Counted from the stretch's first letter, positions 17,311 through 25,423 are shown. The stretch is 64,000 nucleotides of DNA from Fimbriimonadaceae bacterium (GCA_019694835.1 JAIBBE010000220.1:62001-126000); one strand, 5' to 3'. Numbers and translations: made by a program. The notes: a model not told the origin generated them from the sequence alone.

Positions 17311-18441
17311 ATGAAACCAGCCAATCTCTTCGAATCTCATGCCGTGATCAAGGTCATCGGAGTCGGCGGAGCCGGATGCAACGCGGTCAACCGGATGATC
17401 CAGGAAAACGTGATGGGAGTCCAGTTCGTCGCGATGAACACGGACGCCCAGGCGCTGACCCAGAATCTGGCACCGCGCAAAATCAAGCTCGGGATTTCGT
17501 CCACACGCGGATTGGGCGCAGGCGGCGATCCTTCGATGGGCTCCCACGCCGCGAAGGAAAGCGAGAAGGCGATCAACGCCGAACTCGAAGATGCCGACAT
17601 GGTCTTCATCACCGCCGGAATGGGCGGTGGGACCGGAACCGGCGCGGCTCCGCGAGTCGCGGAGATTGCGAAGCGACTAGGAATCCTTACGGTGGCCGTC
17701 GTCACCAAGCCATTCCTCTTCGAGGGACCGAAGCGGCGACGTTCGGCCGATGAGGGCGTGGCGCAGCTTGCCGAGCACGTGGACACGCTGATCGTGGTCC
17801 CCAATGACCGCCTGCTCCAGTTCGTCGAGCGACGAACGACGATGCAGGATGCGTTCGCAAAGGCCGACGATGTGCTGCGGCAGGGTGTTCAGGGCATCAG
17901 CGACATCATCATGATGCCCGGGATCATCAACGTGGACTTCGCCGATGTGCGGAGCGTGATGACCAACGCGGGCGTCGCCCTGATGGGCATGGGGCGCGGT
18001 GTGGGCGAACAAAGGGCACGGGTCGCCGCCCAAGCTGCCGCCAACAGCCCGCTCCTTGAGACCGCGATCTCTGGAGCCAAGCGGCTGCTGATCAACATCA
18101 CCTCGGGACCGGACTTCAGTCTCGGCGAGGCGCACGAGGCGATGGAGTATCTGTTGCAGTTTGCCGATGCCGACGATGCGGAGATCTTCATGGGCCACGT
18201 CCAGAAAGACACCGCCGAAGGCGAGGTCTTCATCACGCTGCTGGCGGCAGGCATGGACCCAAACGCCAAGCGACAGCCTGATGCCGAAGTCTTCCGGCAG
18301 CCGGAGCTTCGGTTGAACCCGATCGAGCCCGATCCCGAGCCGACCTTTGCCACCCCCCGCATTCCGAGCCCGATCCAGATCGACGATCCGGCCGAGCTCG
18401 ACATCCCCAGTTTCCTCCGCCGACAAAAGCTCGGCGGCTGA
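17311..18441 (+). CDS. ftsZ: Cell division protein FtsZ
   Basis: The tubulin-like GTPase that forms the division ring. The GTP-binding tubulin signature GMGGGTGTGAAP starts near residue 103. The N-terminal IKVIGVGGAGCNAVNRMI and synergy-loop region IINVDFADVRSVM are intact. The C-terminal linker is short and Pro-rich (about 330-360), and the conserved tail LDIPSFLRRQKLGG would bind FtsA/SepF-type anchors. 376 residues. No ftsA, ftsQ or mur genes flank it, so it lies outside a classical dcw cluster. A strong intrinsic terminator follows. Confidence 0.97.
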   Translation: MKPANLFESHAVIKVIGVGGAGCNAVNRMIQENVMGVQFVAMNTDAQALTQNLAPRKIKLGISSTRGLGAGGDPSMGSHAAKESEKAINAELEDADMVFITAGMGGGTGTGAAPRVAEIAKRLGILTVAVVTKPFLFEGPKRRRSADEGVAQLAEHVDTLIVVPNDRLLQFVERRTTMQDAFAKADDVLRQGVQGISDIIMMPGIINVDFADVRSVMTNAGVALMGMGRGVGEQRARVAAQAAANSPLLETAISGAKRLLINITSGPDFSLGEAHEAMEYLLQFADADDAEIFMGHVQKDTAEGEVFITLLAAGMDPNAKRQPDAEVFRQPELRLNPIEPDPEPTFATPRIPSPIQIDDPAELDIPSFLRRQKLGG

Positions 18442-18477
18442 CGACTTAACATACGCAACGTACTGGTCCAACAACTA

Positions 18478-18504
18478 GCCCCGCCATCTGGCGGGGCATT
18501 TTTT
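18478..18504 (+). terminator. Rho-independent terminator of ftsZ
   Basis: Perfect 8-bp stem GCCCCGCC/GGCGGGGC with an ATCT loop (18478-18497), then A and six T. It is the only textbook intrinsic terminator I recognised in the window. It ends next to the hepT stop (18506), so it also separates the convergent genes. Confidence 0.92.
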
Positions 18505-18505
18505 C

Positions 18506-18844
18506 TTACTCGTCCGAACCCGTCAGCTCCGACTCTACAGCGTCCCTAAGTGGGCGAATATCCGTTTGGACGGTCTGCCAGACACGTTCCAGGTTCACGC
18601 CAAAGTAAACGTGGATAAGAAAGTCCCTCATCCCAGCCACTTGTTTCCAGGGAATCTGCTCGTGCCGACCTCTGAGATCCGGGGAAAGGCCCTTGGTTGC
18701 CTCGCCAATGATCTCAAGATTCCGAATTATCGCGTCTTGCGTGCGGGTATCCGTGAAGAAAGCCTCCTCACCGTCGGCTGAGTAGGCCTCGATCCTCGCT
18801 ATTGCCAAGAGGATGTGTTCGAGAAGTACCCGATCCTCCCTCAC
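18506..18844 (-). CDS. hepT: HepT-family toxin (RNase of the MntA/HepT system)
   Basis: 112 residues, all helical, DUF86/HEPN type. The catalytic Rx4HxY motif is intact: R73, H78 and Y80 in MRDFLIHVYF. In characterised pairs HepT is an RNase or translation-blocking toxin that its partner MntA neutralises by AMPylating tyrosines near this motif. The start overlaps the end of mntA by 4 bases, so the antitoxin is translated first. Confidence 0.88.
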   Translation of the reverse strand: MREDRVLLEHILLAIARIEAYSADGEEAFFTDTRTQDAIIRNLEIIGEATKGLSPDLRGRHEQIPWKQVAGMRDFLIHVYFGVNLERVWQTVQTDIRPLRDAVESELTGSDE

Positions 18845-19122
18845 AAGTTAACCGCCTCGGCCAGTATTCTGGTCGCCAATCGAGGCGATAACCCCGCTTC
18901 CTCGACCACGTCGACCCGGGCGCCGAGTGCCTCTTCGACCGCCTGCTGGAAGCCGATTACGGTGATCAACGAGGCGCCCCGCTCAAATCGAACCAGCAAG
19001 TCGACATCGCTGTCCAGTCGGGCGGTACCGCGAGCGGTTGAGCCAAACAAACGAACCTCCGAGACCCCGAATTGGGTCGCGAGGTCGCGGATTCGTTGCT
19101 TCATGCTCGCCGTCAATACCAT
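18841..19122 (-). CDS. mntA: MntA-family nucleotidyltransferase antitoxin
   Basis: 93 residues of a minimal nucleotidyltransferase fold. The signature GS-x10-DxD is exact (G27, S28, D39, D41), and the third carboxylate is expected in RVDVVEE. Family members AMPylate the HepT toxin. Starts at the ATG at 19122, with ATG at residue 7 also possible. TAAACT about 10 nt upstream may be its -10. Such pairs stabilise genomic regions and some defend against phage; no phage gene is nearby. Confidence 0.88.
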   Translation of the reverse strand: MVLTASMKQRIRDLATQFGVSEVRLFGSTARGTARLDSDVDLLVRFERGASLITVIGFQQAVEEALGARVDVVEEAGLSPRLATRILAEAVNL

Positions 19123-19302
19123 AGAGGGTCACAGTTTACAGTTCTCAGGTCTTCTGTGCGAAATCTGGTCTAGGAACCTGAGAGACGAACCGCAACGTCA
19201 GCACGTCCCCAGGCGTCCAGGTATCATATACCCCTGGCTGACCCAGGACCCATTCGAAACTGACGGGGATTGCTCGTCGATTTGTATTGAGACAGGAAGG
19301 AC

Positions 19303-19635
19303 ATGGTTTACAGGCCGCTCCGCTATGAGCAGATGATGAAGGCTGCTGAGGGCTTCGATGTCCGCGCACGCCGGATGTTCAACGGCATGGGCGTGTATAC
19401 GGGCGAGAAGATGTTCGCTTTCTTGATGGGTGAGGATATCGGCCTCAAGCTCTGCCCTGACGACCTCGAAAGCGCACTCCAGCTTCCCGGTGCCGAGCTT
19501 TTCCGGACCGACCCCAGCGCTGAGCCCATGAAGGACTATGTCCGCATGCCGCGCCAAATCCTGGACAACCACGAGACCTTTATCGACTGGGTTCAAAAGA
19601 GCGCGTCCTATGCCCAGAGCAAGTCGGTGCACTAG
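19303..19635 (+). CDS. TfoX N-terminal domain-like protein
   Basis: 110 residues resembling the N-terminal domain of TfoX/Sxy: RARRMFNGMGVYTGEKMFAFLMGEDIGLKL. Only this domain is present, as in many small proteins outside Gammaproteobacteria whose role is unknown; competence control should not be assumed. A ribosome binding site (AGGAAGG) lies 5 nt upstream. In the preceding gap an imperfect palindrome around TATCATATA (19217-19237, CCAGG...CCTGG) could be an operator. The stop is directly followed by the pabA start. Confidence 0.7.
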   Translation: MVYRPLRYEQMMKAAEGFDVRARRMFNGMGVYTGEKMFAFLMGEDIGLKLCPDDLESALQLPGAELFRTDPSAEPMKDYVRMPRQILDNHETFIDWVQKSASYAQSKSVH

Positions 19636-20244
19636 ATGATTCTGGTCATCGACAACTACGACAGCTTCACCTACAATCTCGTCCAGTATCTCGGGCAATG
19701 TGGCGCTGAAATCGTGGTGCGACGCAATGACGAGATCACCCTCGACGAAATCATTGCCCTCAACCCGGATGGCATCATGCTCTCACCCGGGCCCTGCACC
19801 CCGCGCGAGTCGGGCATCTGCCTCTCGATCCTGAATGCGGTCCTCAAGCCCACCACGGTTCGGGGCATGCAGTTTGCCGACATCCCTGTTTTTGGCGTTT
19901 GCCTGGGTCTTCAGGCGATCGGCCAGGTGGGCGGCGGCGTGGTTCGCCAAGCGCGAAACATCATGCACGGGAAGACCTCGATGGTGACTCACGATGGCCA
20001 AGGGCTCTTCGAGGGCATGCCGAACCCGTTCCGAGCCGTCCGCTATCACTCGTTGGTGATTCAGAAGGACTCCGTGCCGCCCGGTTTCATCGTCACCGCG
20101 ACGGCCGATGACGATGGCGAGATCATGGGTTTGCGTCACGAGTCTTTGCCCATCGAAGGCGTTCAGTTCCACCCCGAGTCGGTACTGACCGAGGAAGGGA
20201 TGACGATCGTCAGCAACTACGTCAAGCGCGTTGCGGCCGCATGA
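19636..20244 (+). CDS. pabA: Anthranilate/aminodeoxychorismate synthase glutaminase subunit
   Basis: Class I glutamine amidotransferase, 202 residues. N-terminal signature VIDNYDSFTYNLVQYLG; nucleophile C89 in FGVCLGLQ; H179 and E181 in VQFHPESV. It supplies ammonia from glutamine to the chorismate-using partner in tryptophan or folate synthesis. With no partner subunit adjacent, TrpG and PabA cannot be told apart and one subunit may serve both. The ATG follows the tfoX-like stop immediately, and the end overlaps maf by 4 bases. Confidence 0.9.
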   Translation: MILVIDNYDSFTYNLVQYLGQCGAEIVVRRNDEITLDEIIALNPDGIMLSPGPCTPRESGICLSILNAVLKPTTVRGMQFADIPVFGVCLGLQAIGQVGGGVVRQARNIMHGKTSMVTHDGQGLFEGMPNPFRAVRYHSLVIQKDSVPPGFIVTATADDDGEIMGLRHESLPIEGVQFHPESVLTEEGMTIVSNYVKRVAAA

Positions 20245-20810
20245 ATCTGCCCTATCCGGTCGTCCTCGCCAGCGCCTCCCCGCGCCGCCAAAACCTCCTC
20301 CGCGAACTCGTCCCGGATTTCGAGGTGATTTCGGCCGATGTCGACGAGAGTATGCTCCCGGGCGAATCTCCCAGTGAACTTGCCCTGCGCCTGGCGTCGG
20401 TGAAGGCCGAGGCCGTGCTCGCCGTCCGTCCGCGTTCGCTGATCATCGCCGGGGATACGGTGGTCGCCCTTCCGACCGAAATCCTCGGCAAGCCTGTCGA
20501 TGATGCTGACGCGCGACGAATGCTTCGAGCTCTCTCAGGACAAACCCACGAGGTCCTGACCGGCATCGCCATGTACTGGCCTGGTCACCGCGAGGCGTTC
20601 GTCGAGGCCACACGCGTCACCTTTGGCGACCTCTCTGATGAGCAGATCGCGGACTACGTGGCGACCGGCGAGCCCATGGACAAAGCCGGGGCCTACGCGA
20701 TACAAGGTGGTGCCGCAGAGTTTGTTACCACGATGGAGGGTTCGTTGACGAACGTTATTGGCCTTCCAATGGAGCGCCTCGCCGAAGTCCTGCGTTCGTG
20801 GTTCCCTTAG
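20241..20810 (+). CDS. maf: Maf-like nucleoside triphosphate pyrophosphatase
   Basis: 189 residues. Substrate loop LASASPRRQNLLREL, then VDESMLPGESP, AGDTVVALP with the catalytic Asp, and GAYAIQGGAAEFV near the C-terminus. Family members hydrolyse dTTP, UTP or modified nucleotides and help limit their incorporation. The start codon overlaps the pabA stop (ATGA). A family C inverted-repeat element begins directly after the stop. Confidence 0.92.
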   Translation: MNLPYPVVLASASPRRQNLLRELVPDFEVISADVDESMLPGESPSELALRLASVKAEAVLAVRPRSLIIAGDTVVALPTEILGKPVDDADARRMLRALSGQTHEVLTGIAMYWPGHREAFVEATRVTFGDLSDEQIADYVATGEPMDKAGAYAIQGGAAEFVTTMEGSLTNVIGLPMERLAEVLRSWFP

Positions 20811-20811
20811 T

Positions 20812-20990
20812 GTACTTTCGCCGTCCCGGCGAATCCCATGAAGGACTCGTCGGCTGTGAGGGAATGCGGGCGAACGCAGACGGTGCAACAGTTACCTCCT
20901 CTTGAGTCGATAGCTCAACCAGACCTTGATCGGCAGGAGGCCAACAAACCTAAGACACTCCCAGAGCAGTTCGCCGGGACGGCGAAACTA
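20812..20990. repeat. Family C inverted-repeat (MITE-like) element, copy 1
   Basis: Terminal repeats GTACTTTCGCCGTCCCGGCG (left) and CGCCGGGACGGCGAAA (right) enclose about 130 bp of unique sequence. Each arm is itself a palindrome (TTCGCCG..CGGCGAA). The outer right end has decayed (AAACTAC instead of AAAGTAC). The other copy is at 42667-42795 with intact ends and a different interior. No transposase is encoded. Confidence 0.82.
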
Positions 20991-21023
20991 CGATGGGAGC
21001 GCCGGGGTGTCAAACTACACCCG

Positions 21024-21479
21024 ATGGCGAACATTCACGAGTATCCGATTTCGGTGGACTGGACAGGAGGCTTCGACGGGGGAGGGAAGGGCAAGGCCCA
21101 GCGCAGCGGACACGAATTCCCGCTTAGCGTGCCACCCGAATTCAAAGGTCCCGGCGAAGGCACGAACCCCGAAGAGCTTCTGACCGCCGCGATCACGGGC
21201 TGCTACAGCATCACCTTCGGCATCATCGCCCAGAACCGCAAGTTGCCGGTCGTCTCCGTCCACACCGAAGCGGTCGGCGAAGTCGAGCAGGCGGGTGCGC
21301 AGTTCACTTACAAGAAGATCACGCTCAAGCCCGTGATCACCCTCGCCGCCGACGCCACCGACGAGCACGTCACGATGGCGGAGGACATGGCCCACAAGGC
21401 CGACGCCTACTGCATCGTCACCAACGCCGTGCGCGGTAAGGTCGAAATCAGCGTCGAACCGACGATCCTCAAGGGCTAA
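21024..21479 (+). CDS. OsmC-family peroxide reductase
   Basis: 151 residues. Two redox cysteines are placed as in OsmC/Ohr: C60 in AAITGCYSI and C130 in DAYCIVTNAV. The family reduces organic and inorganic hydroperoxides. Start chosen at 21024 (MANIHEYPISVDW); the open frame extends upstream to 20838 only by reading through the family C repeat. tpiA begins 2 bases after the stop. Confidence 0.9.
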   Translation: MANIHEYPISVDWTGGFDGGGKGKAQRSGHEFPLSVPPEFKGPGEGTNPEELLTAAITGCYSITFGIIAQNRKLPVVSVHTEAVGEVEQAGAQFTYKKITLKPVITLAADATDEHVTMAEDMAHKADAYCIVTNAVRGKVEISVEPTILKG

Positions 21480-21481
21480 TC

Positions 21482-22273
21482 ATGCGCACCAAACTCGTGG
21501 CCGGCAACTGGAAGATGAACCTCACCGCCAAAGAAGCGGTCGCGGTGGTGGAGGCGTTCGTCGAGATGGTGGCCTCGCGCAACGACGTGGATGTCGTCTT
21601 GTGCCCGAGCGCGATTGTGATTCCCAAGGTCCGCGAACTCCTGCGCAACACCCACATCAAGATCGGCGGCCAGGACGTCTTCTGGCAGGAATCGGGCGCA
21701 TTCACCGGCCAGATCAGCGCCGCGATGCTTGCCGATGCAGGTGCAGACTACTGTATCGTCGGTCACAGCGAGACTCGCGGCCGGTTCGGGAAACTCGAAA
21801 CCCCCGAGTCGACCGTGCCCTACTTCGCCGAGACTGACGAGACGGTCAACCTCAAGATCAAACGGCTGCTCTTCCACGCCATCACGCCGATCCTGTGCGT
21901 TGGAGAAACCCTCGCCGAGCGCGAGGCCGAGCAGACGGAAGCCGTCATCGAGAAGCAATTGGTCGCCGCCCTTGAAGGCGTCGACCCCAGCGAACTTGCG
22001 TCCTTTGTCGTCGCCTACGAACCCGTGTGGGCGATCGGGACCGGCAAGACCTGCGCCTCCGACGAAGCCAATCGCGTGTGCGGGTTCATCCGCGACGTCC
22101 TCGCCAAGACCGTCGAGCCCGAGGTCGTGGAGCACATCAGGGTTCTCTACGGCGGCAGTGTGAAGGGTGCGAACAGTTACGAACTGTTCTCGCAGCCATT
22201 CATCGACGGCGGCCTCGTCGGCGGCGCGAGCCTCGATCCCGGTGAGTTCAGTCGCATCGTGAGCAACGCGTGA
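21482..22273 (+). CDS. tpiA: Triosephosphate isomerase
   Basis: Interconverts dihydroxyacetone phosphate and glyceraldehyde 3-phosphate in glycolysis. Catalytic residues are all present: K11 in AGNWKMN, H95 in VGHSETRG, and E180 in AYEPVWAIGTGK, the last at the hinge of loop 6. The phosphate-binding LYGGSVKGAN follows. 263 residues, slightly above the usual 250. The stop overlaps the next start by 4 bases. Confidence 0.96.
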   Translation: MRTKLVAGNWKMNLTAKEAVAVVEAFVEMVASRNDVDVVLCPSAIVIPKVRELLRNTHIKIGGQDVFWQESGAFTGQISAAMLADAGADYCIVGHSETRGRFGKLETPESTVPYFAETDETVNLKIKRLLFHAITPILCVGETLAEREAEQTEAVIEKQLVAALEGVDPSELASFVVAYEPVWAIGTGKTCASDEANRVCGFIRDVLAKTVEPEVVEHIRVLYGGSVKGANSYELFSQPFIDGGLVGGASLDPGEFSRIVSNA

Positions 22274-22848
22274 ACGGACCCGTCCCCGTCCGCGAGACCA
22301 GGCTCGAAACCGCCCAGGTCATGACGCCGAACGACGCGAACTTCCTGGGCAAGGTCTTCGGCGGCGTCATCCTCGCCCACATCGACCTCGTCGCCTACGC
22401 GACCGCCAGCCGATTCGCGGGCAACATCTGCGTCACCGCCAGCTTTGACCGCGTCGACTTCCTCCAGCCCATCGAACTCGGCGAACTCGTCACCATGATC
22501 GGCCATGTGTCGTACGTGGGTCGAACGAGCGTGGAAGTCAGCGTGAGTGTATTCGCCGAAAACGTGTACACCCGCGTCCGCCGCCACACCAACACCGCGC
22601 GCGTGACGATGGTCGCGGTCAAGGACGGCAAGCCCGTCGAAGTCCCTCGCCTCGCCTGCGAGACCCGCGAGGAGAAGATCGAGTTCCTCGAAGGCCGCCT
22701 CCGCCGCGAGATGCGCGCCGTCCACCTCGCCGAGCGCGAGCGCGTCGCCACCCTCATCCGCGCCGCCACCGACGAGAAGCTCGACGAACTCATGGACACC
22801 CGCTCCCTCCTCGACCCCGGCTGGCTGAACCCGGACACCGCAGGCTAA
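22270..22848 (+). CDS. Acyl-CoA thioesterase (hotdog fold, YciA/BACH type)
   Basis: 192 residues. Hotdog signature: VMTPNDANFLGKVFGGVILAHID with the catalytic Asn/Asp region, then VTASFDRVDFLQPIELGELV and a second strand set ending in TMVAVKDGKPVEVP. The C-terminal 60 residues form a charged helix. It would hydrolyse acyl-CoA to free acid and CoA in the cytosol. A relative with the same layout lies at 56342-56905. ATGA overlap with tpiA. Confidence 0.82.
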   Translation: MNGPVPVRETRLETAQVMTPNDANFLGKVFGGVILAHIDLVAYATASRFAGNICVTASFDRVDFLQPIELGELVTMIGHVSYVGRTSVEVSVSVFAENVYTRVRRHTNTARVTMVAVKDGKPVEVPRLACETREEKIEFLEGRLRREMRAVHLAERERVATLIRAATDEKLDELMDTRSLLDPGWLNPDTAG

Positions 22849-22880
22849 TCCCGCCAGAGTGGAGTGAGGTGAGAATCGCT

Positions 22881-23220
22881 CCCCTCTCCTGCGCCCACAA
22901 GGTCCTCAATCACCCCCGATCAGGCGGCGGAGGAGAGGGGTTGGGGGAGAGGTGCCACCGAAGCCGTACGCGGGCCACTTTGTCTCTCGGGAAGAGAATC
23001 GCACCCCTGCCCTGCGCCCACAAGGTCCTCAATCACCCCCGATTAGGCGGCGGAGGAGAGGGGTTGGGGGAGAGGTGCCGCCGAAGCCGTACGCGGGCCA
23101 CTTTGTCTCTCGGGAAGAGAATCGTACCCCTCTCCTGCGCCACGGCTCCCCTCTCCTGCGCCCACAAGGTCCTCAATCACCCCCGATCAGGCGGCGGAGG
23201 AGAGGGGCTGGGGGAGAGGT
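22881..23220 (-). repeat. Array of three family A elements, 123-bp period
   Basis: Copies at 22881-22953, 23004-23076 and 23148-23220, plus a truncated arm at 23127. Each has the CCCCTCTCCTGCGCC arm, a near-identical 28-bp core and the GGCGGAGGAGAGGGG arm. The spacers contain CGAAGCCGTACGCGGGCCAC. The array follows the thioesterase stop; no gene is supported between 22849 and 23575. The identity between units points to recent tandem duplication. Confidence 0.85.
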
Positions 23221-23280
23221 CGCGTCGCAGGCCTTACAATTCGCATGCTCCACAAGAGTAACCGTCCGGACCCTCACCAA

Positions 23281-23490
23281 ACCCCCCCGAAAATCCCCCC
23301 AAACCCGCCGGAACCCCATCCAGGCCGACCGCAACCAAGCCCGGCCCACCCGAACTCCCTCCAGACCCACCCGAACCCAATCCAGACCCGCCGAAACCCG
23401 TCCCGGCACGCCGAAACTCCCCCCAAACCCGCCAGAACCCAGTCCGGGCCGCCGGAAAGCAATCCCGGCGCGCCTGAACACCCGCTCAAC
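23281..23490. repeat. C-rich degenerate tandem repeat, 20-21 bp period
   Basis: About ten units of the type CCGCCGAAACCC-n-CCAGAC, seen from the anchor GCCGAAAC/ACCCGAAC recurring at 23348, 23369, 23390, 23410, 23431, 23451 and 23472. The spacing alternates between 20 and 21, so a reading frame is not kept and coding is unlikely. The top strand is almost free of T. Confidence 0.7.
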
Positions 23491-23533
23491 CTGCAGAAAA
23501 TTGCTCCAGAATGGCACTTGTACCGGGATTTGA

Positions 23534-23542
23534 TGCTAGAAT
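23534..23542 (+). promoter_or_regulatory. Extended -10 promoter (TGCTAGAAT)
   Basis: TG-C-TAGAAT, 33 nt before the GTG at 23576, with a strong ribosome binding site in between. It would start transcription of the small gene and possibly of the OLD-family gene downstream. Confidence 0.6.
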
Positions 23543-23575
23543 CCACCCAATGTTGGTTCCTAAGGAGGATACAAA

Positions 23576-23845
23576 GTGCCCGGATACGTAGAGACCCAAG
23601 CTGCCAACTTCGTGCAGCAGAATGGCAACGCCATCTGCACCCCGCTACCCGCCACCCGCCACCCGCTCCCCGTTTCTGGCGACTGGGAATTGATTACGGT
23701 CGACACGAGCAATCCGTATGTCGATGGGCGCGCGCCGCTGGTCGCGGGTCAGCCGGAAGTGAGGGAGTATCGCGCCCGGTACAAAGACGGCGACTTGCCA
23801 GTAGGAGAATGGAGCGACGTCATCTCGGTAACGGCGCAGGCGTAA
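23576..23845 (+). CDS. Small protein with a fibronectin III-like C-terminal half
   Basis: 89 residues from a GTG preceded by TAAGGAGGAT at good spacing. The N-terminal third is unrecognised and contains a stretch (TPLPATRHPLPVSG) encoded by a microsatellite-like run of ACCCGCC units. The C-terminal half (VREYRARYKDGDLPVGEWSDVISV) follows the strand pattern of fibronectin III-like domains. No signal peptide is present. It lies 36 bases before the OLD-family gene. Whether it works with that gene is unknown. Confidence 0.5.
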   Translation: MPGYVETQAANFVQQNGNAICTPLPATRHPLPVSGDWELITVDTSNPYVDGRAPLVAGQPEVREYRARYKDGDLPVGEWSDVISVTAQA

Positions 23846-23881
23846 GGGTAGGAAAGCAGCTTAGGACAGGAGGGATCCACA

Positions 23882-25423
23882 GTGTCATCGGCAGCTTCGG
23901 ATTTCGCACTCCGAAACATTCACCTGCGTGAAGCGGAGTATTTGAACGAGTGCATTCTACTTCGGCTCGGCAAACTCAATGTGTTTTGTGGAAAGAACAG
24001 TTCGGGAAAATCAACGCTCCTCGAAGAAATAGGGGATCTCGCCAAAGGGACTGGGCCACACGCATCAAACCTCTTGCGGGATACCTTCTACGAGTTCATT
24101 GTCAGTAAGCTTACTAAGACTCCAGACATCAGCATTCCACCAGATGATGAAAGTCGAGCCATTAACATCATTGACAACGAGATCAAGGCCGGAGTAAACG
24201 GAAGTCTGGGAAAACGTATTCATCATCAATGGGCTAGAGACTTGTCGTACTGGATACCGCTCAAGAACGGTGCAGACGAGGAACTAATCGCTTTCAATAA
24301 TGATTTCTATTCTCATCAAAAGAAGAGTGTGATCATCCCTCCTCGTCGAAACCTTGAGACCGTCGTCAGTATCAACACTCAGCAAGTTCCCGAGCCAATC
24401 GGGGCTGGCTTGTCCAACCTGCTGTTCCGTGCCGTGAACAAGCCATCAACTGAAGACCATGCACTCTATCTTGAATTGCAGAAGGCCTTCCAGGATGTCA
24501 CTAATGGCAGCTCTTTCAGGCTGGTAATGACGCAGAAGCAGAACGAGATAGCCCTTGAATTTGGAAGTGATGGAAAGGGCTGGACACTAGCCAACTCATG
24601 TGGACTTGGCTTTCAGGACCTACTCGTTATTCTGTACTGGGCGCTGGAGCCCACTTGCGATTTGGTGATGATTGAGGAACCTGAGAGCCATTTACATCCG
24701 GAGTGGCAACGTCGTTTGCTTGCATTTCTTAAATTTTCGACCAATAAGCAATTCCTAGTTACAACTCATTCAAACGTATTTGTTAACGCTCTGCATTCTG
24801 ATCGTGTGTTTCTGGTGGCGCACGATGATAAGATTAGGGTTACTGACCAAACTAGTCGGGCGATCATCTTGGCCGAATTGGGATACGATGTGACTGACAA
24901 TCTAGTTTCTGATCTAGCAATATTGGTTGAAGGGCCAAGCGACGTTTCTGTGATTGAAACCTTTCTCTCTAAAATGAATCTTACGAGTCAGTATAACATA
25001 AAGTATTGGCCTCTTGGGGGAGATATCATGGACAAGGTCGATATCAGCGTTTTGGCCGAGCGCTACCAGGTGATTGCGATTGTAGATGCGGACCCAGGTA
25101 GCGCTAAGATCAGAAGACATTTCATCAAAAAGTGTCGCGAGCACCAAATAAAAGTTACGCACTTGCAGCGCTACTCTATCGAAAACTACTTTTCGCTGCG
25201 AGCCCTTAAAGCCGTCTTTGGCGGTCAAATGACTACCGTGAATAGAATTGAACCTGACCGAAAACTGGAGGAGCAGATTGGCCTCGATCCTAAGAGAAAC
25301 AACAAGAAGATTGCGGAAGAGATGACTCTAGATGAACTTGCAGGCACAGACCTGCTCAACTTCCTGCATAAAGTGGAGAAGCTGCTTACGAAACCTACAT
25401 CCACTCATTCCACTAACGCCTAG
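23882..25423 (+). CDS. OLD-family ATPase with TOPRIM nuclease domain
   Basis: 513 residues. The N-terminal ABC-type ATPase has Walker A at G37-S44 (VFCGKNSSGKST). An atypical signature region precedes Walker B near residue 260 (LVMIEEPESHLHPEWQ), and an H-loop LVTTHSN lies near 296. The C-terminal TOPRIM domain has ILVEGPSD near 347 and VDADPGS near 400, supplying the metal-binding Glu and Asp pair of OLD nucleases. Base composition is clearly poorer in GC than both flanks (one sampled 60-base line is 42 percent), and codon choice differs, suggesting transfer. GTG start behind AGGAGGG. Class 1 OLD proteins act alone; some defend against phage. No UvrD-like partner is adjacent. Confidence 0.85.
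   Translation: MSSAASDFALRNIHLREAEYLNECILLRLGKLNVFCGKNSSGKSTLLEEIGDLAKGTGPHASNLLRDTFYEFIVSKLTKTPDISIPPDDESRAINIIDNEIKAGVNGSLGKRIHHQWARDLSYWIPLKNGADEELIAFNNDFYSHQKKSVIIPPRRNLETVVSINTQQVPEPIGAGLSNLLFRAVNKPSTEDHALYLELQKAFQDVTNGSSFRLVMTQKQNEIALEFGSDGKGWTLANSCGLGFQDLLVILYWALEPTCDLVMIEEPESHLHPEWQRRLLAFLKFSTNKQFLVTTHSNVFVNALHSDRVFLVAHDDKIRVTDQTSRAIILAELGYDVTDNLVSDLAILVEGPSDVSVIETFLSKMNLTSQYNIKYWPLGGDIMDKVDISVLAERYQVIAIVDADPGSAKIRRHFIKKCREHQIKVTHLQRYSIENYFSLRALKAVFGGQMTTVNRIEPDRKLEEQIGLDPKRNNKKIAEEMTLDELAGTDLLNFLHKVEKLLTKPTSTHSTNA

Noticed and set aside
20838..21023. Longer OsmC start at 20838
   Set aside because: The extension is encoded by the family C repeat and has no OsmC-like character; MANIHEYPISVDW at 21024 is the normal beginning.
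23882..25423. Gabija-type two-gene defence system
   Set aside because: The OLD-family ATPase fits a GajA-like fold, but no UvrD/PcrA-like helicase (GajB) is next to it. The neighbours are a small FN3-like gene and an unassigned gap.
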